From Nectonema munidae (lineage: Eukaryota; Nematomorpha; Nectonematoida; Nectonematidae): DNA of 64,000 nucleotides. A program made the translations under genes and the position numbers. Shown one piece after another: positions 23,520 through 33,859 of the stretch. The notes under the pieces were generated by a model. The model made no database searches. It worked only from the letters and a program-made list of their open reading frames with translations, and was not told where the DNA came from. Position 1 is the first letter of the stretch. The number at the start of each line of letters is the position of its first letter. The stretch covers positions 1,277,001-1,341,000 of the forward strand of contig JAUIRK010000916.1 of NCBI GenBank assembly GCA_030549495.1, given 5' to 3'.

Positions 23520-24600
23520 TGTGAAAATGAAGAAAGGTTTCCTTTTCCAAGAATGCCATAATTCCAGCTTCATTTCAAAAGCTGCCCATTTTTTATGATA
23601 ATCAATTATTGTTATCTCCTTTCATTTCAGCGCAAGTTTAAGGGAATTCACATATTGTTTACTAAAAATTTATAGGAATATAAGAAAATAGGCATCAGAA
23701 AATTTTACACGCATGTCTAGTTTGCTTTGCAGAAATTGTTGGATTTCTTTTCATAGTATCGCTTCAAAACTTTTCCTTTGGAAAGCCACCTCACGTTTGA
23801 GTGCAGCAAGAGTTTTTAATTAGAAATCATTTTCTTTGCATAATTCTGAAAACAAACAAGAGTTTAAGGCATTTACTTTAATTAAATGCTGTTTTAGACT
23901 TTATTGAGTACATTTTTCAACCCATCAAGTATGGTTTTCGTTCAACAACAAGAAGCACTGTCAGTACACACACCAAGTGAATATTCTGGCTTAAATATGT
24001 GCTGTAAAAATTGTCCATCTTGTCAAATATTTCTCTTGCATTTGTTCTACTGCTAAGTTTCGCAAAACAAAATTTGCCTACCAAGTGCTTGCCATATACA
24101 CATTGTATGTAAACGTAAAGTTGAGCTAAGTTTGCAGCATCCGTCGTTTCATCAAGCTGAATTGCAAAAAAAGTTGAAAATCTAATTTGGAATCAATAAA
24201 ACTACCTCTGATATTATGTCATCAGATATCTCTTCTATTAGCCTTAAAAAGGTATCATTTGACAGGAAGATATGCTTCAACCTTTTAACAGAACTTCTTG
24301 GCGCATTCAATATGATATCTTTGCAGCAAGGTAATATCGACTGTTCTCTTATGTTGTGGGACTTTTTGATAACAGTTATTGTTTCGAAACTAGTCCTTTA
24401 AACCACACTTAATATTTTGAAAAACATTCCTATGTTATCAAACCTAGATTTGTGCAATGGTTCAACTTGACGTTTAAAATATTGAATAGATTACTTTTTT
24501 GAACTCCAGTGCAGATTCACTTGTTCGGCTTTAGAAAAGTGGATGCTAAGACGTCAGAACATAAAATTACTACTTAGGTTCGTCTTTCCAAACCAGACGG
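23520..24600 (-). mobile_element. Broken ZBED5-like hAT, 5' and central part
   Basis: Reading the minus strand from 24600: SIQYFKRQVEPLHKSRFDN, then FFAIQLDETTDAANLAQL near 24170-24110, YGKHLVGKFCFAK near 24090-24050, HSNVRWLSKGKVLKRYYE near 23810-23755, and a block near 23590-23540 like the family's WxxAFxMKLELW. These are the landmark motifs of the ZBED5/GTF2IRD2-like hAT group. The reading frame is interrupted repeatedly. The element stops at the junction with dispersed repeat copy A. A related fragment is at 39373-39985. Confidence 0.8.
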
Positions 24601-25030
24601 TAATGCAATAAAAACAATTTTTAAGTATGAGTCGCAATATTTCATTTTTAAGAAAAATACACATTTATATTTATAAAATCAGGCCTGAAAAAGCAAAAAA
24701 TTTAGATAAACTTTTTGCAAGTTAAAAAATTCCGCTGCTCCAAAAATGCATACATTATTTCGAATAACGCATAAGAATTACAAAAATAGTCTACGATAAA
24801 CTAGAATCCAATTTCACTAGAATAAAAAATAAACAGAAAAGTTTATTAGTGAATAATCCTTAATTTTTTTGCATAATCCAAAGTCGAAATTTCAAAATGA
24901 AAAATTAAATGGATTATTTTATTTAGGAGGATGATTTTTAAGAATATCCACTCAAATGATTCTGGAAGCATAAAGAAACATTGATGAACTTACGTATACG
25001 ATAAAAAAAGCGTTAAAATGAAGTTAAATA
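24601..25030. other. Spacer 3' of AATF
   Basis: AT-rich, no gene seen. Confidence 0.4.
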
Positions 25031-25036
25031 TTTATT
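25031..25036 (-). promoter_or_regulatory. Polyadenylation signal of AATF
   Basis: Minus-strand AATAAA lies 12 bp after the stop codon at 25048-25050. Such a close signal implies a very short 3' untranslated region if used. Confidence 0.55.
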
Positions 25037-25047
25037 AAATATCATGT

Positions 25048-26331
25048 TCATATACCATTTGCAAATAAAGATGAGTACAATTCATTTTTGAAATCTTCAG
25101 TTATTGGTTTGTTGTTTGCAATAGGAGCCATGTAATTGGCTAGTTTAGGTAAAACATCATATCGTAATTTTCTATGCTTACTAGCTTTAGTATCAACGGA
25201 TTTTTTTCTTTTATTCCTCAACTTCTCAATCTCTTGCCATTGCTGAGTATAGGATGTGGAATTGGAAGTCAACTTTCTTTGAATAAAGTCTCGCATTAAG
25301 TGATAATAAAAATCATCATCATTAAAAATACCATTTTGAGATATTTCCGAAAATAAAGAAACTCTTTTTTGCTTCATCATCTTTATCTTTTGAGGAATAG
25401 AATGTTCGAGAGAAGAAAATGGATTTGCTTTTTCACACCAAGAAGATAAAATCGGTTCCACAAAATAGGACTCACATAGATGAAATGTGTTAAAAAGAAG
25501 TTTTTCAACTCTTTTTAGAGAAAATTTATTAGAATGAAATTCATGATTAAAATCTTTAAGAACTTTGTATTCTTCATCAAAAGGTGAAACTTTGAAGGAA
25601 TGAATTAATGGATTATTGAAAAATTCTTCGGAGATTGTGTCATGAAAATTGATTTGACTTGAAAAAACTTTTTTAAAATACTTTTTCATCAGCAAATTAT
25701 TGTCAAGCTTTCCATCTAATAAAACAATATCTAAAATTTTTAACAGCTTTTGAAACTTTATACGAATTTCTAGCAGCTTATTCCAGCGCTCTAACTGCAA
25801 TAGAATTGATTTACCTTTTTCCACTTGATCTAATGAAGTCATTGTTCCATTATAAATACTTAAATGGCCTTTAATCTTGTTAGACTCGGCGCACGAAACC
25901 CCTTTCCTAGTTTTTGCTTCTTGAACATCAGCATCACTTGTAAAATCATCATCTATATTTTCATCATTATGATCATTATCATCATCACGATAATCATAGC
26001 TATTATCTTCATCTTCACCATCATTTTCAACACTATATTCTTCAAGATCATGGGAGAAATCATTAGATGAAGTTTCATATTCTGGATCAGCATATCTCAA
26101 ATTCTTTCTACTGACTTTATTTCCAAAATATCGGGGGTCATTTTCCAGAATATCTGAGTTTTGAATTCGAAGATGACTTGCTAATACATCAACTTCATTT
26201 TCGTCACTGCTATAATCTTTTTTAAATAAATCTAATCTATTAAAATTTATATCATCGTTTTCATCAGCACAAAAATCGTTATTTTGATCTTTAGTTTGAA
26301 AGCTAAGTACTTCTTCTATTTCTTTGTTCAT
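25048..26331 (-). CDS. AATF: AATF/Che-1 (TRAUB family) nucleolar protein, single exon
   Basis: A 427-residue protein. Residues 1-135 are acidic, with runs of D and E (for example NDGEDEDNSYDYRDDDND), as in other AATF N-termini. About residues 175-200 hold LERWNKLLEIRIKFQKLLK, the family's leucine-zipper-like AATF domain. The C-terminus, from about residue 340, has FYYHLMRDFIQRKL, then VDTKASKHRKLRYDVLPKL, MAPI and ELYSSLF, the TRAUB domain. Family members act in small-subunit ribosome maturation in the nucleolus and in transcription control. The length is a little under that of vertebrate AATF (about 560). The ATG at 26331 is the first in frame. There is no intron, no frameshift and no poly(A) relic beyond the nearby signal, so I take it as a working gene, not a retrocopy. 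Confidence 0.93.
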   Translation of the reverse strand: MNKEIEEVLSFQTKDQNNDFCADENDDINFNRLDLFKKDYSSDENEVDVLASHLRIQNSDILENDPRYFGNKVSRKNLRYADPEYETSSNDFSHDLEEYSVENDGEDEDNSYDYRDDDNDHNDENIDDDFTSDADVQEAKTRKGVSCAESNKIKGHLSIYNGTMTSLDQVEKGKSILLQLERWNKLLEIRIKFQKLLKILDIVLLDGKLDNNLLMKKYFKKVFSSQINFHDTISEEFFNNPLIHSFKVSPFDEEYKVLKDFNHEFHSNKFSLKRVEKLLFNTFHLCESYFVEPILSSWCEKANPFSSLEHSIPQKIKMMKQKRVSLFSEISQNGIFNDDDFYYHLMRDFIQRKLTSNSTSYTQQWQEIEKLRNKRKKSVDTKASKHRKLRYDVLPKLANYMAPIANNKPITEDFKNELYSSLFANGI

Positions 26332-27699
26332 GATTTAACTAAAAATTAAGATAAACTAATATTAAACATTAACTTTTGAGCAAAAATAACTTTCACGTAA
26401 ACAAGATAAGTATTGAAAAAAATTGGAACATTTTTATAAAAGTAAAAACATTAATATATTTTATATTATTTGGAACTGCACCTACTTAAATGGGTTAGAA
26501 ATCACAACCTCAACATAAATACGGCCTCTTCATAGAAGCCAGTTTATCCTGTTTCTTGAATTAATTGCGTAGACAAGTTTGACTGTGATTAATAGTTTTT
26601 TGTAATACTAAATAGTGACATGAATACACTAAACTAAATTAATTATGATTTACTGATATCACAGTTGAAATAAAAAATTAAATTGAAAGTATACTCAATA
26701 TGGATCTAACTAAAATTAAGGACGGTCTAGTAAAAAATGTACAAAATAACGCGTCAAACTTTGATTTAGTGGTTTCGCATCCAATGCATCAACAGATGAT
26801 CGCATTGCTCTTTAAATCTAAGCGTTAATATATGTTGCTAAAGAGTTTTCGTTCTAATGTATTCTTCCCTTATCAAGTTATTTGAATCATGATATTGCAA
26901 ACAACAACAGTGAGTAGCAAACACAAAAACGTGAAGGTGAGTTAAGTAATAAATTGCAGGGAGGATGTGAAGATCTATTCGATAATTAAAAGCAGAGTGC
27001 ATCCTTAAAAATTGAAGACAGCCTAACTGAAAATCATTAGGAAGTCGCGAAAGAAATGAATTCTAACAATATTGATAAAATTTGTTATAATTTTCTTTAC
27101 TCGAAAAAAAAATAAAAATTCTTGGTCCAGATTCAATTCGCAGTAGCCTAAATTGCCAAAATTAGAAAACAAGTTGCATGCTGCTTTTGAGTTTTAATGA
27201 CAAATGAATAATCCCATCGGAAATATCCTCCTCTCCCCAATATCCTCACCCTAACATTTAGACAAAAATTTTACACTTAGATAGTGTTATATAAACTAAT
27301 AATTAACATCTCATAGTAAGTATGACTGTTGAAATACAATCTAAAAAACAAATGTTTTTATGTTACAAATTCGTGTAAGAATTGTAGCTTTATAAAGGAA
27401 GCTTTATAAAGAAGGTTTTGGAGTAATTCTAAAAATACAATAACAAACGTGAAAAAAGCTTTACGTCAATGTCCATATTTCAAAGAGTATCCATTAAAAA
27501 AATTTGGATTTATTTATTGAAATTAAATAAAAATTTCTCTGATTACGACCAGAGCTGGAGGGCGGTCGGAGATTATAAAAAGATAAGAGTGGGAATTGGA
27601 GTCGGTATCTTTGTTAATAAATAGATTTTTGAAGTTATTACTCATTTGTAAAATTTGCTAACCAATAAATTGCAGATTTTATTAAGGAAAATTATTCTT
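26332..27699. other. 5' flank of AATF and intergenic DNA
   Basis: No second gene is seen. At about 27549-27610 the sequence cagagctggagggcggtcgg followed by ggaattggagtcgg resembles the CAG-GCTGTGGAGTCGG terminus of a common hAT element, as does 56977. No core promoter element could be assigned. Confidence 0.4.
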
Positions 27700-27810
27700 A
27701 CTAGTTTCGGCAGAACACTGCCTTTTTGAGAGGAAAAAAATATATGAGTGACATAGCCTACTAGAATTATGCCTAGCTAGTTTTTTCTAGAATATTCTGC
27801 CGAAACTAGT
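27700..27810. mobile_element. Small inverted-repeat element with hammerhead-like ends
   Basis: ACTAGTTTCGGCAGAA (27700-27715) and TTCTGCCGAAACTAGT (27795-27810) are perfect 16-bp inverted repeats. The plus-strand right arm continues CCGAAACTAGTC, which has the layout GAAA + palindrome + GTC-type triplet seen in the hammerhead at 22105-22114. On the minus strand the left arm has GGCAG-TGTT-CTGCC followed by GAAAC, a good stem II, but the CTGATGA core has decayed. It may be a relic of the same kind of element. Confidence 0.5.
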
Positions 27811-28041
27811 CAAGATATTTATATATTTTTTTTTGTTTACCTTATATATTTTTTTAACTTTTTACAATTTATATGTTTACCAAAAAGAAAAAAATTGTTT
27901 CATTTTTGTAAGCATATGAAGTAGCCCTTTTTTAGTAGAAGTCGGAAGCAAAAAGTTCGCGTAAAAAATTTCTACATTCTACTTGAGCTGTGTCAAATTT
28001 ATAAACGTGCATTTAAACAACATAAGTTTCGCCGTCTAGAT

Positions 28042-28204
28042 CAGCGTTTTTCAAACATAAAATAAATGGGGCGTAACAAAAAAGATGCTGAATAAATTAA
28101 CCTAGTGAACAGAGTTTATCTTATTACACCTAGGTATTATGGGTCACGATGCAAACTGTCGTTCTTGCTATGGGTCGCAGTAAAAAAAAGTTTGAAAAAC
28201 ACTT
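28042..28204. mobile_element. hAT-type MITE, 163 bp
   Basis: The left end CAGCGTTTTTCAAAC and reversed right end AAGTGTTTTTCAAAC are inverted repeats. Flanks GTCTAGAT (28034-28041) and GTTTAGAT (28205-28212) form an 8-bp target duplication with one mismatch. The inside holds GGGGCG and GGGTC(A/G)C motifs near each end, as in many hAT MITEs. Confidence 0.75.
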
Positions 28205-28212
28205 GTTTAGAT

Positions 28213-29740
28213 GCTACCGAAACAGAACAAACGATACGTGTCAAATAACATAAATGTCAAATTGTAAATTATTGATTGTACAATGAAATCATGGTCTTTC
28301 GTATAATTGATATGCATCAATCGTATTCCATTCAATATGTATGCGAAATCCGACTATCAATTGCTTAAGCTGAATACAGAGCAAACAAAAAACAAAATGG
28401 TATGCGTTTATAAATGTTTTTTAATACAAATATTCTGTTTTACATTAATTTTCTTGCTTTCTTTGAAAAAAATAAGGATAACGATATAGAGCTTAAGTGT
28501 CCTCAAGATTTATTTATTATAAAAAATTAATTTATTTTTCCTAATATGGCAACTTTTGAATCATCCTATATAAACTTTTCGAATAATTTATGCTATCATA
28601 TAAAAACATCGTAAAAAAATTAAACAAGAGCCATATATTTTAAACATAATAGATGGAAAATATATCTGGAAATATTAATCAATTATAAATAACTTTCATT
28701 TCAATATTATGACACATCATACATGCCAACCCCGAACTATCTCACACGAAAAAAATACTATATAGAGCCTTGATTTATAGCTTTCAGAAATCTAAAATGA
28801 TAGAGAAAAATAAACCATTTATCTGTTTTTAATAAGCATCTCAATAATAGTTTGAATAATTAATGTTTAAACATTCATGAGGATAAACATAGCAATTTTA
28901 AAGAAAAAGTTTGGAGACTCCTAATTGTAAAATAGTGAAAAAGCTTTATACGCATTCTATAAACATTTTTATAATGTAACATTGATATCGAAATGATTAT
29001 GATTTGGAAGAGGCTGTTATAATGATATATTTTAAAAAGGTTATCAAATATATAATTTACAGAAATTCCAGTCAGATAGCTAAAATAAAAACAAGATTTT
29101 CCATATAAAAAATAGACTCGAAAAATAATAATAAAAAATAGATTGGAAAAATAAAATAAATTTGAACTCCCACATTTTACATTCTTTGGTTGATAATTAT
29201 AAGTATTCATCCACATTTATAATTTATTCTCCTCTTTTATTCTACTATTTTTGATTTTCCATAAATGTCAACCCAATCGAAACACACATGTATCGATGAG
29301 CACGAAACTTCTTACCAGATTATTTCATAACACTTTGATTATTTCCTCCCAAATGTTATTATGACAATTTAATATATACTTAATTTTAACAACTAAAAAC
29401 AAATACTCTCCTAAGCCGTTCAAATAAAATAGAATCAGTCATAAATTCCTCATTAATTTCAAATTTCTCTACATTTATATCAATTTTAACAACATACTCA
29501 CACGCTATAACACAACCTACTGAACAAAACTCCCAATCAACAAAACCATGTTTCACTCTCATCTTGCTCTACGTGAGAGACTAGATCCAAATCTCTCAAT
29601 AATAGTATTGCATTCTAAACACATTCGAAAGAATTGTTTATCAAAAAAATAATTAAGATCACTCTTATTAAAAATACTAGGTGCTAATCTAACTTAGGTT
29701 ACTTGTCATTCTAATTTGAAAACTCTTCCCAAAAAACAGG
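28213..29740. other. Intergenic DNA without recognised gene
   Basis: Very AT-rich. Several 60-110-codon open stretches occur, but their translations are biased to I, K, N, F and Y and match no family known to me. Confidence 0.4.
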
Positions 29741-30340
29741 GTGAGACTTTTTACCCAAATACACCCAAATATACCCAAATATACCCAAACAGATCAAAAT
29801 AAATTTAAATATTCAAAGAAAAAGTTAAATATACATAGAAGAATTATTCTAAGGATAAAACTAATATAAATTAGATATTGAATTATAAAAAATTAATCTA
29901 TTTTTTTTTAATTAAAATTGTTTATGTTATAATAATAACTTAAAATAAAATAATTATTTATAAATAATAATATAATTATTTTATAATAGTAAGTTTGATA
30001 ACACAAAATTAGATTTGGTGTTAGATGCTCGATTCGATAACTCAAGGTCTTGGGTTCGATTCCGCATCAAACCTGCTTTCCTCATAGTTCGATACAAGCG
30101 GCGCAATTGTGCCTTCTAGATGAAAACACCCCGCGGTACCTTTACTTTTAATATGTGTTGCTTGGCAAGAAAATGGGTGACATAAAAATATATAACAATA
30201 CTCTATTACAAGCACTCGTTCAAACTTAAATATCTGTGTATATTTTTATTTTAAGCATTTATTTAATATTATTTTTAATTTCAAGTTCTTATTTGTAAAT
30301 AAAGAACATATTTGTGTATATTTGGGTAAAAAGTCCTACC
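29741..30340. mobile_element. DNA transposon-like element with 30-bp inverted repeats and ACCCAAATA subrepeats
   Basis: The left end GTGAGACTTTTTACCCAAAT and the reversed right end GTAGGACTTTTTACCCAAAT extend as a 30-bp inverted repeat with four mismatches. The left end has four tandem ACCCAAATA-like units. A tRNA-derived SINE is nested inside. A second, partial copy follows at 30593-30905. No coding sequence. Confidence 0.65.
30005..30165 (+). repeat. tRNA-derived SINE, copy 1
   Basis: It has a tRNA-like promoter box B in GGGTTCGATTCC, a body with CATAGTTCGATACAAGCGGC, and a tail GGTACCTTTACTTTT. Copies 2 and 3 (42914-43075, 44524-44657) share the order. It lies inside the inverted-repeat element at 29741-30340. 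It is not a working tRNA gene because no cloverleaf can be formed. Confidence 0.7.
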
Positions 30341-30592
30341 GTTGAAAAAATATATACTAAGAATGAAAATTTTTATAATAAAAAATTGTTATAAATCATT
30401 AAAATTTAAACAAAAAAATTTTACTTATCAAAAAAGTATAATTTTTCAACTAAATAAAATAAATATTATTTGTAAAACTGATCTCAAAATAATTTATTTT
30501 CAGCTATTCGGCACATTTAATTTTTACTCGGCATATTTTAGTCATACAGTTTTTTCGGCATTTTGTTTATAATCTTATTATAGCTGTTTTTG

Positions 30593-30905
30593 GGGTGAGA
30601 CTTTTTACCCAAATACAGAAAAATCTAATAACGGCCATACTTGGCTTTTGATTTTTTAGTAATATTAATTTCAAAAAAAAAAAAAAAAAAATTTCAAACT
30701 ATTCTACATTTATGCTTTAATACATACCTACCCAAATACACCCAAATATACCCAAATACACCCAAACAGATGAAAATAAATTTAAATATTCAAAGAATAA
30801 GTTAAATATACCTAGAAGAATTATTCTCAGGATAAAACTAATATAAATTATTAATTTGATATTGAATTATAAAAAATTAATCTATATTTTTTTTTAATTA
30901 AAATG
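30593..30905 (+). mobile_element. Partial second copy of the 29.7-kb inverted-repeat element
   Basis: GGGTGAGACTTTTTACCCAAA at 30593-30613 and, after about 110 bp with a run of about 18 A, the ACCCAAATA units and following 150 bp (30727-30895) repeat 29755-29925 with few changes. The copy is cut off by a SINE of another family at 30904. Confidence 0.65.
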
Positions 30906-31086
30906 GTTGGTAATATTGGTTGGTTGGTTGGAGATATCAAAGCACTTTCAGCCGTAAGGCATTATGCTTAAGATGGTTAATCACAGTTTTTGTGAATTTG
31001 TTTTTAGAGTTGGGAGCCTTGTGGATCGAACCCCTGACCTTCAACTGTTAAGCTGAGAGGTACACCCTAACAACCATTGAGGCTCT
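30904..31086 (-). repeat. Second tRNA-like SINE family
   Basis: On the minus strand the sequence opens GAGCCTCAATGGTTGTTAGG, a box-A-like stretch, followed 50 bp later by GGGGTTCGATCC, a clear box B. The 3' end on the plus strand is a short (GGTT)n run at 30904-30930. No cloverleaf forms, so it is a SINE and not a tRNA gene. Confidence 0.6.
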
Positions 31087-31554
31087 ACATTTTATACTGA
31101 CCCGTTTTAAATTTTCCAATTTTCAAAAGATCTTATGACTGGAGCAAAAGATGCTCCAAAATACCTTAGTGAAAAATCCAAAATAGCATATAAAAAATTT
31201 ATTTCACTTAAGAGCAGAAAAATAATTGGAAAAAATGTAAAAAACGCTCTAATCTTTCAAAATAATCAAATAGTTCAATTATTTTGACATTTTGAAAAGA
31301 GTTTGGGCAAAAAGTCATGCCCGGTGAATTTGACAAAAAGATAAGTTGCCAATAGCTGGTTTTAAATTGTAAATTTCCACTTTTTTCCAAATGGATTCCC
31401 TTTTGGAAATCTTTTACTATATTTTTAAATTGTAAACAAACATTTTGAGATTTACATAAAAGTAATTTTACAATTTCATTCAAATTTGAGCTTAAATTCC
31501 TGATTCAAAATTTTAATGGGCCTCTCAGACCCTATGCGGCAATACGAGGGTTAA
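31087..31554 (-). mobile_element. Probable piggyBac-derived fragment
   Basis: The right end reads CGAGGG|TTAA (31554), the reverse of TTAACCCTCG, the same terminus type as at 9412. A 91-codon minus-strand open stretch inside (31208-31483) resembles nothing I recognise. No left terminus was found. Confidence 0.35.
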
Positions 31555-32076
31555 GAGTCTAAAAATTCAAAATAGTTATTTGATATGGGTGATTTGTGGG
31601 ACCTCAAAAATGAGATTATTTATTGAGCAACTGAAAAAATTTAAAATTTAGGATCATTTGAACATTCTTTTTTACATTTTTTATCACAAATTCGATTGAC
31701 ACTTTATCACATTTTAACATTGTAATGGTCTAAACATAGTACCAAATAGAAATAAGCATAGTTTATATTATCTAGTTAAGTATTTAACTAATACAATTTT
31801 TCATTAATATATATTTATAACTTTTAAATTTAATTAATATTTTTATTTTTTAAGAATATGAACCATCCAATATCCTTTTAACGAAATGGAACTTTACTTT
31901 TAGATTTTTTAAATCTAATATATGGTAAGCATATTTTAGGTATTTTATGAAATCTGATGATTAATACATCCTTGCCCAGTATTTGTGATGATAAATATTT
32001 TCTATGAAGTAATAAAATTATTCAATTATGTTTTTCTATTTAGTTAGACTACTTGTGTACTATCTATCTTATAAAC
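31555..32076. other. Intergenic DNA without recognised gene
   Basis: AT-rich, no gene or repeat recognised. Confidence 0.4.
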
Positions 32077-32360
32077 CAATGATTCCCAACCGGTGTGCCG
32101 CGGCACTAAAGGGTGCCATAAGATTTTTTAAGGGTGCCGCCAAAATTGTGCAACTACTTTAAAACATAACATTACATATTTGTATTATTATATTTTCTGT
32201 GATATCAGGATCAGTATAAATTTTTTTTATATAATCTTTATAAGGAATTGTTGCATCAATGCAGAAGAAATAAAAAAATTATAATAAAAAAACTATGGAA
32301 CTTTTAAATAATTTTTCCTCAAAAGGTGCCAGGAATTTTTAAAAGGCTCGCCAAACCCTT
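32077..32360. mobile_element. hAT-type MITE
   Basis: The left part CAATGATTCCCAACCGGTGT then GCCGCGGCAC and GGGTGCC is a widely seen hAT-MITE terminus. Toward the right an inverted relative (AGGTGCCAGGAATTTTTAAA, GGCTCGCC) appears. The right end and target duplication are not exact. Confidence 0.55.
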
Positions 32361-33047
32361 GATTCCATTTTAAAAATTTTATATATGAATTTTTATAACA
32401 TTTAAAATCTTTCATATATAAAGAATAAAATTCACTAATTTCATTAATAATATATAAATTTATATTCGCAACTTTTTTTCTTAATTCAAAAAATTTTGTT
32501 ATAGTAAAATTAAACCTCTTTTTATTATAAGAATATCAAATTTAGAGTACTGAAAGTTTATAAGGTTGTTAGTTTTTTTATATGTTAAATTTTTTGCTAC
32601 CATGATTATGCCATCAAATATACATAGTAAGTCCTTGTTGACATGATCTAAAATATGATTAATTACTCCAAATTTAGTTTTGTTTTAAGATTAATACAAG
32701 ATAAGAATTGATATTTAAAAATTTTATTAGATATTTTTTCAGCATTGTGCCTAATGAAATCAGATTCTTTATTGTTTCTTGGCTATAAGTTTTTCGGTAA
32801 AATTGTAATTCTGTTCAAGGTTTTATAGTTTGTCGATTTTTCTTATCATGCAATATCTTTATGCTGTTTATTATTTTATATAACTGCAATATAAAATCTG
32901 CATCAACGAAAAGTTAGAGGTTATTTACTACAGAGAAAATTATATTAAATACCATATATTTAAGAAACATTTTTAATTCTATTATTATAAGCCCCAAACT
33001 TATAATTTTTTTGATATATTTTATTCATTTTTAAAAAGTTTTTTTAA
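32361..33047. other. Intergenic DNA without recognised gene
   Basis: AT-rich sequence with no supportable feature. Confidence 0.4.
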
Positions 33048-33185
33048 TTAACCCTTTAAGTCTTAATGCTCCCATTTGGGAACATAAGTAATTTCATCTT
33101 CCTCTGCTTTTTTCAATGACCTTGAATATAAATCGTCTGCGTTTTTTTTGATATAATCTGATTTCTATGGTACTTAATGGGTTAA
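33048..33185. mobile_element. piggyBac-type MITE, 138 bp, second family
   Basis: TTAA at both ends (33048-33051, 33182-33185) with inverted termini CCCTTTAAGT and, reversed, CCCATTAAGT. A short palindrome CCCATTTGGG lies near the left end. It differs inside from the CCCGTTAACG family at 13726 and 58423. Confidence 0.7.
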
Positions 33186-33467
33186 TGCCATGAAAAATTA
33201 GAGATATCGAAATGCATTTTACCTTCGCTTATAAATTTTCACTCAACTCACCAAACTTTCATTGAATCACTCACATAATACTATATCACCCATATTTATT
33301 TCTTTATTTGTTTTTAATAGCCTTTGTAAAGTATATATATCAATGTATTTTACATTTATATCATATATTACTGTTCCTAATTTATACTAATTAAAATGGA
33401 AAAAACTACCGCGGTTTTAAAAAAACGAATTACATTTGTAGATTTCATTTTTGTTTTTTTATTTCAG

Positions 33468-33561
33468 ACACTCAAGTGCCCTACTGATCTTTTATCTCAA
33501 ATTGATGAACACAACACTTTCAGCTATACTTATCTGAATTTCAACAATCATGAATTTTTAA
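33468..33561 (+). other. Exon-like segment of unknown origin
   Basis: A 94-bp open segment is bounded by a good acceptor (TTTTTTTATTTCAG) and a good donor (TTTTTAA|GTAAGT). It would code for TLKCPTDLLSQIDEHNTFSY and about ten more residues. I do not recognise the product. The sequence just after it (GTAATTTGCGTCATATAA) recurs near 40562, so it may belong to a dispersed repeat and not a host gene. Confidence 0.25.
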
Positions 33562-33859
33562 GTAAGTGTTTTTCATTCAATACACTCACTTTTTATGATG
33601 AAGTAATTTGCGTCATATAATGTGTTGAAAATATGCATAGTCTGATTTTTCAAAAAAATTATTTAAAATTTGCTGTTTTAATTTTCTAAAATAATATAAT
33701 TTTATTTTTTGACCATACTTTTTTCATTTAGATTGATTGATATTCACAAGTAAGATCCATTTTCATCTTTATTTTTAATATAATGAAAAATAATTTTATG
33801 ATTCATGATTTTGAAATCTCTTATTTTTTCTCATATTTTTAAATTTTAGAGGGTATTCG

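Noticed and set aside
25864-26070. 68-codon I-rich plus-strand frame
   Set aside because: It is the antisense of the acidic D/E run of AATF.
29755-29800. CRISPR-like direct repeats (ACCCAAATA units)
   Set aside because: The units are adjacent with no unique spacers, and the genome is eukaryotic.
30904-31086. A tRNA gene, because of the GGTTCGATCC box B
   Set aside because: No acceptor-stem pairing or cloverleaf forms, and a (GGTT)n tail is present; it is a SINE. The same holds for the box-B motifs near 30055, 42985 and 44610.
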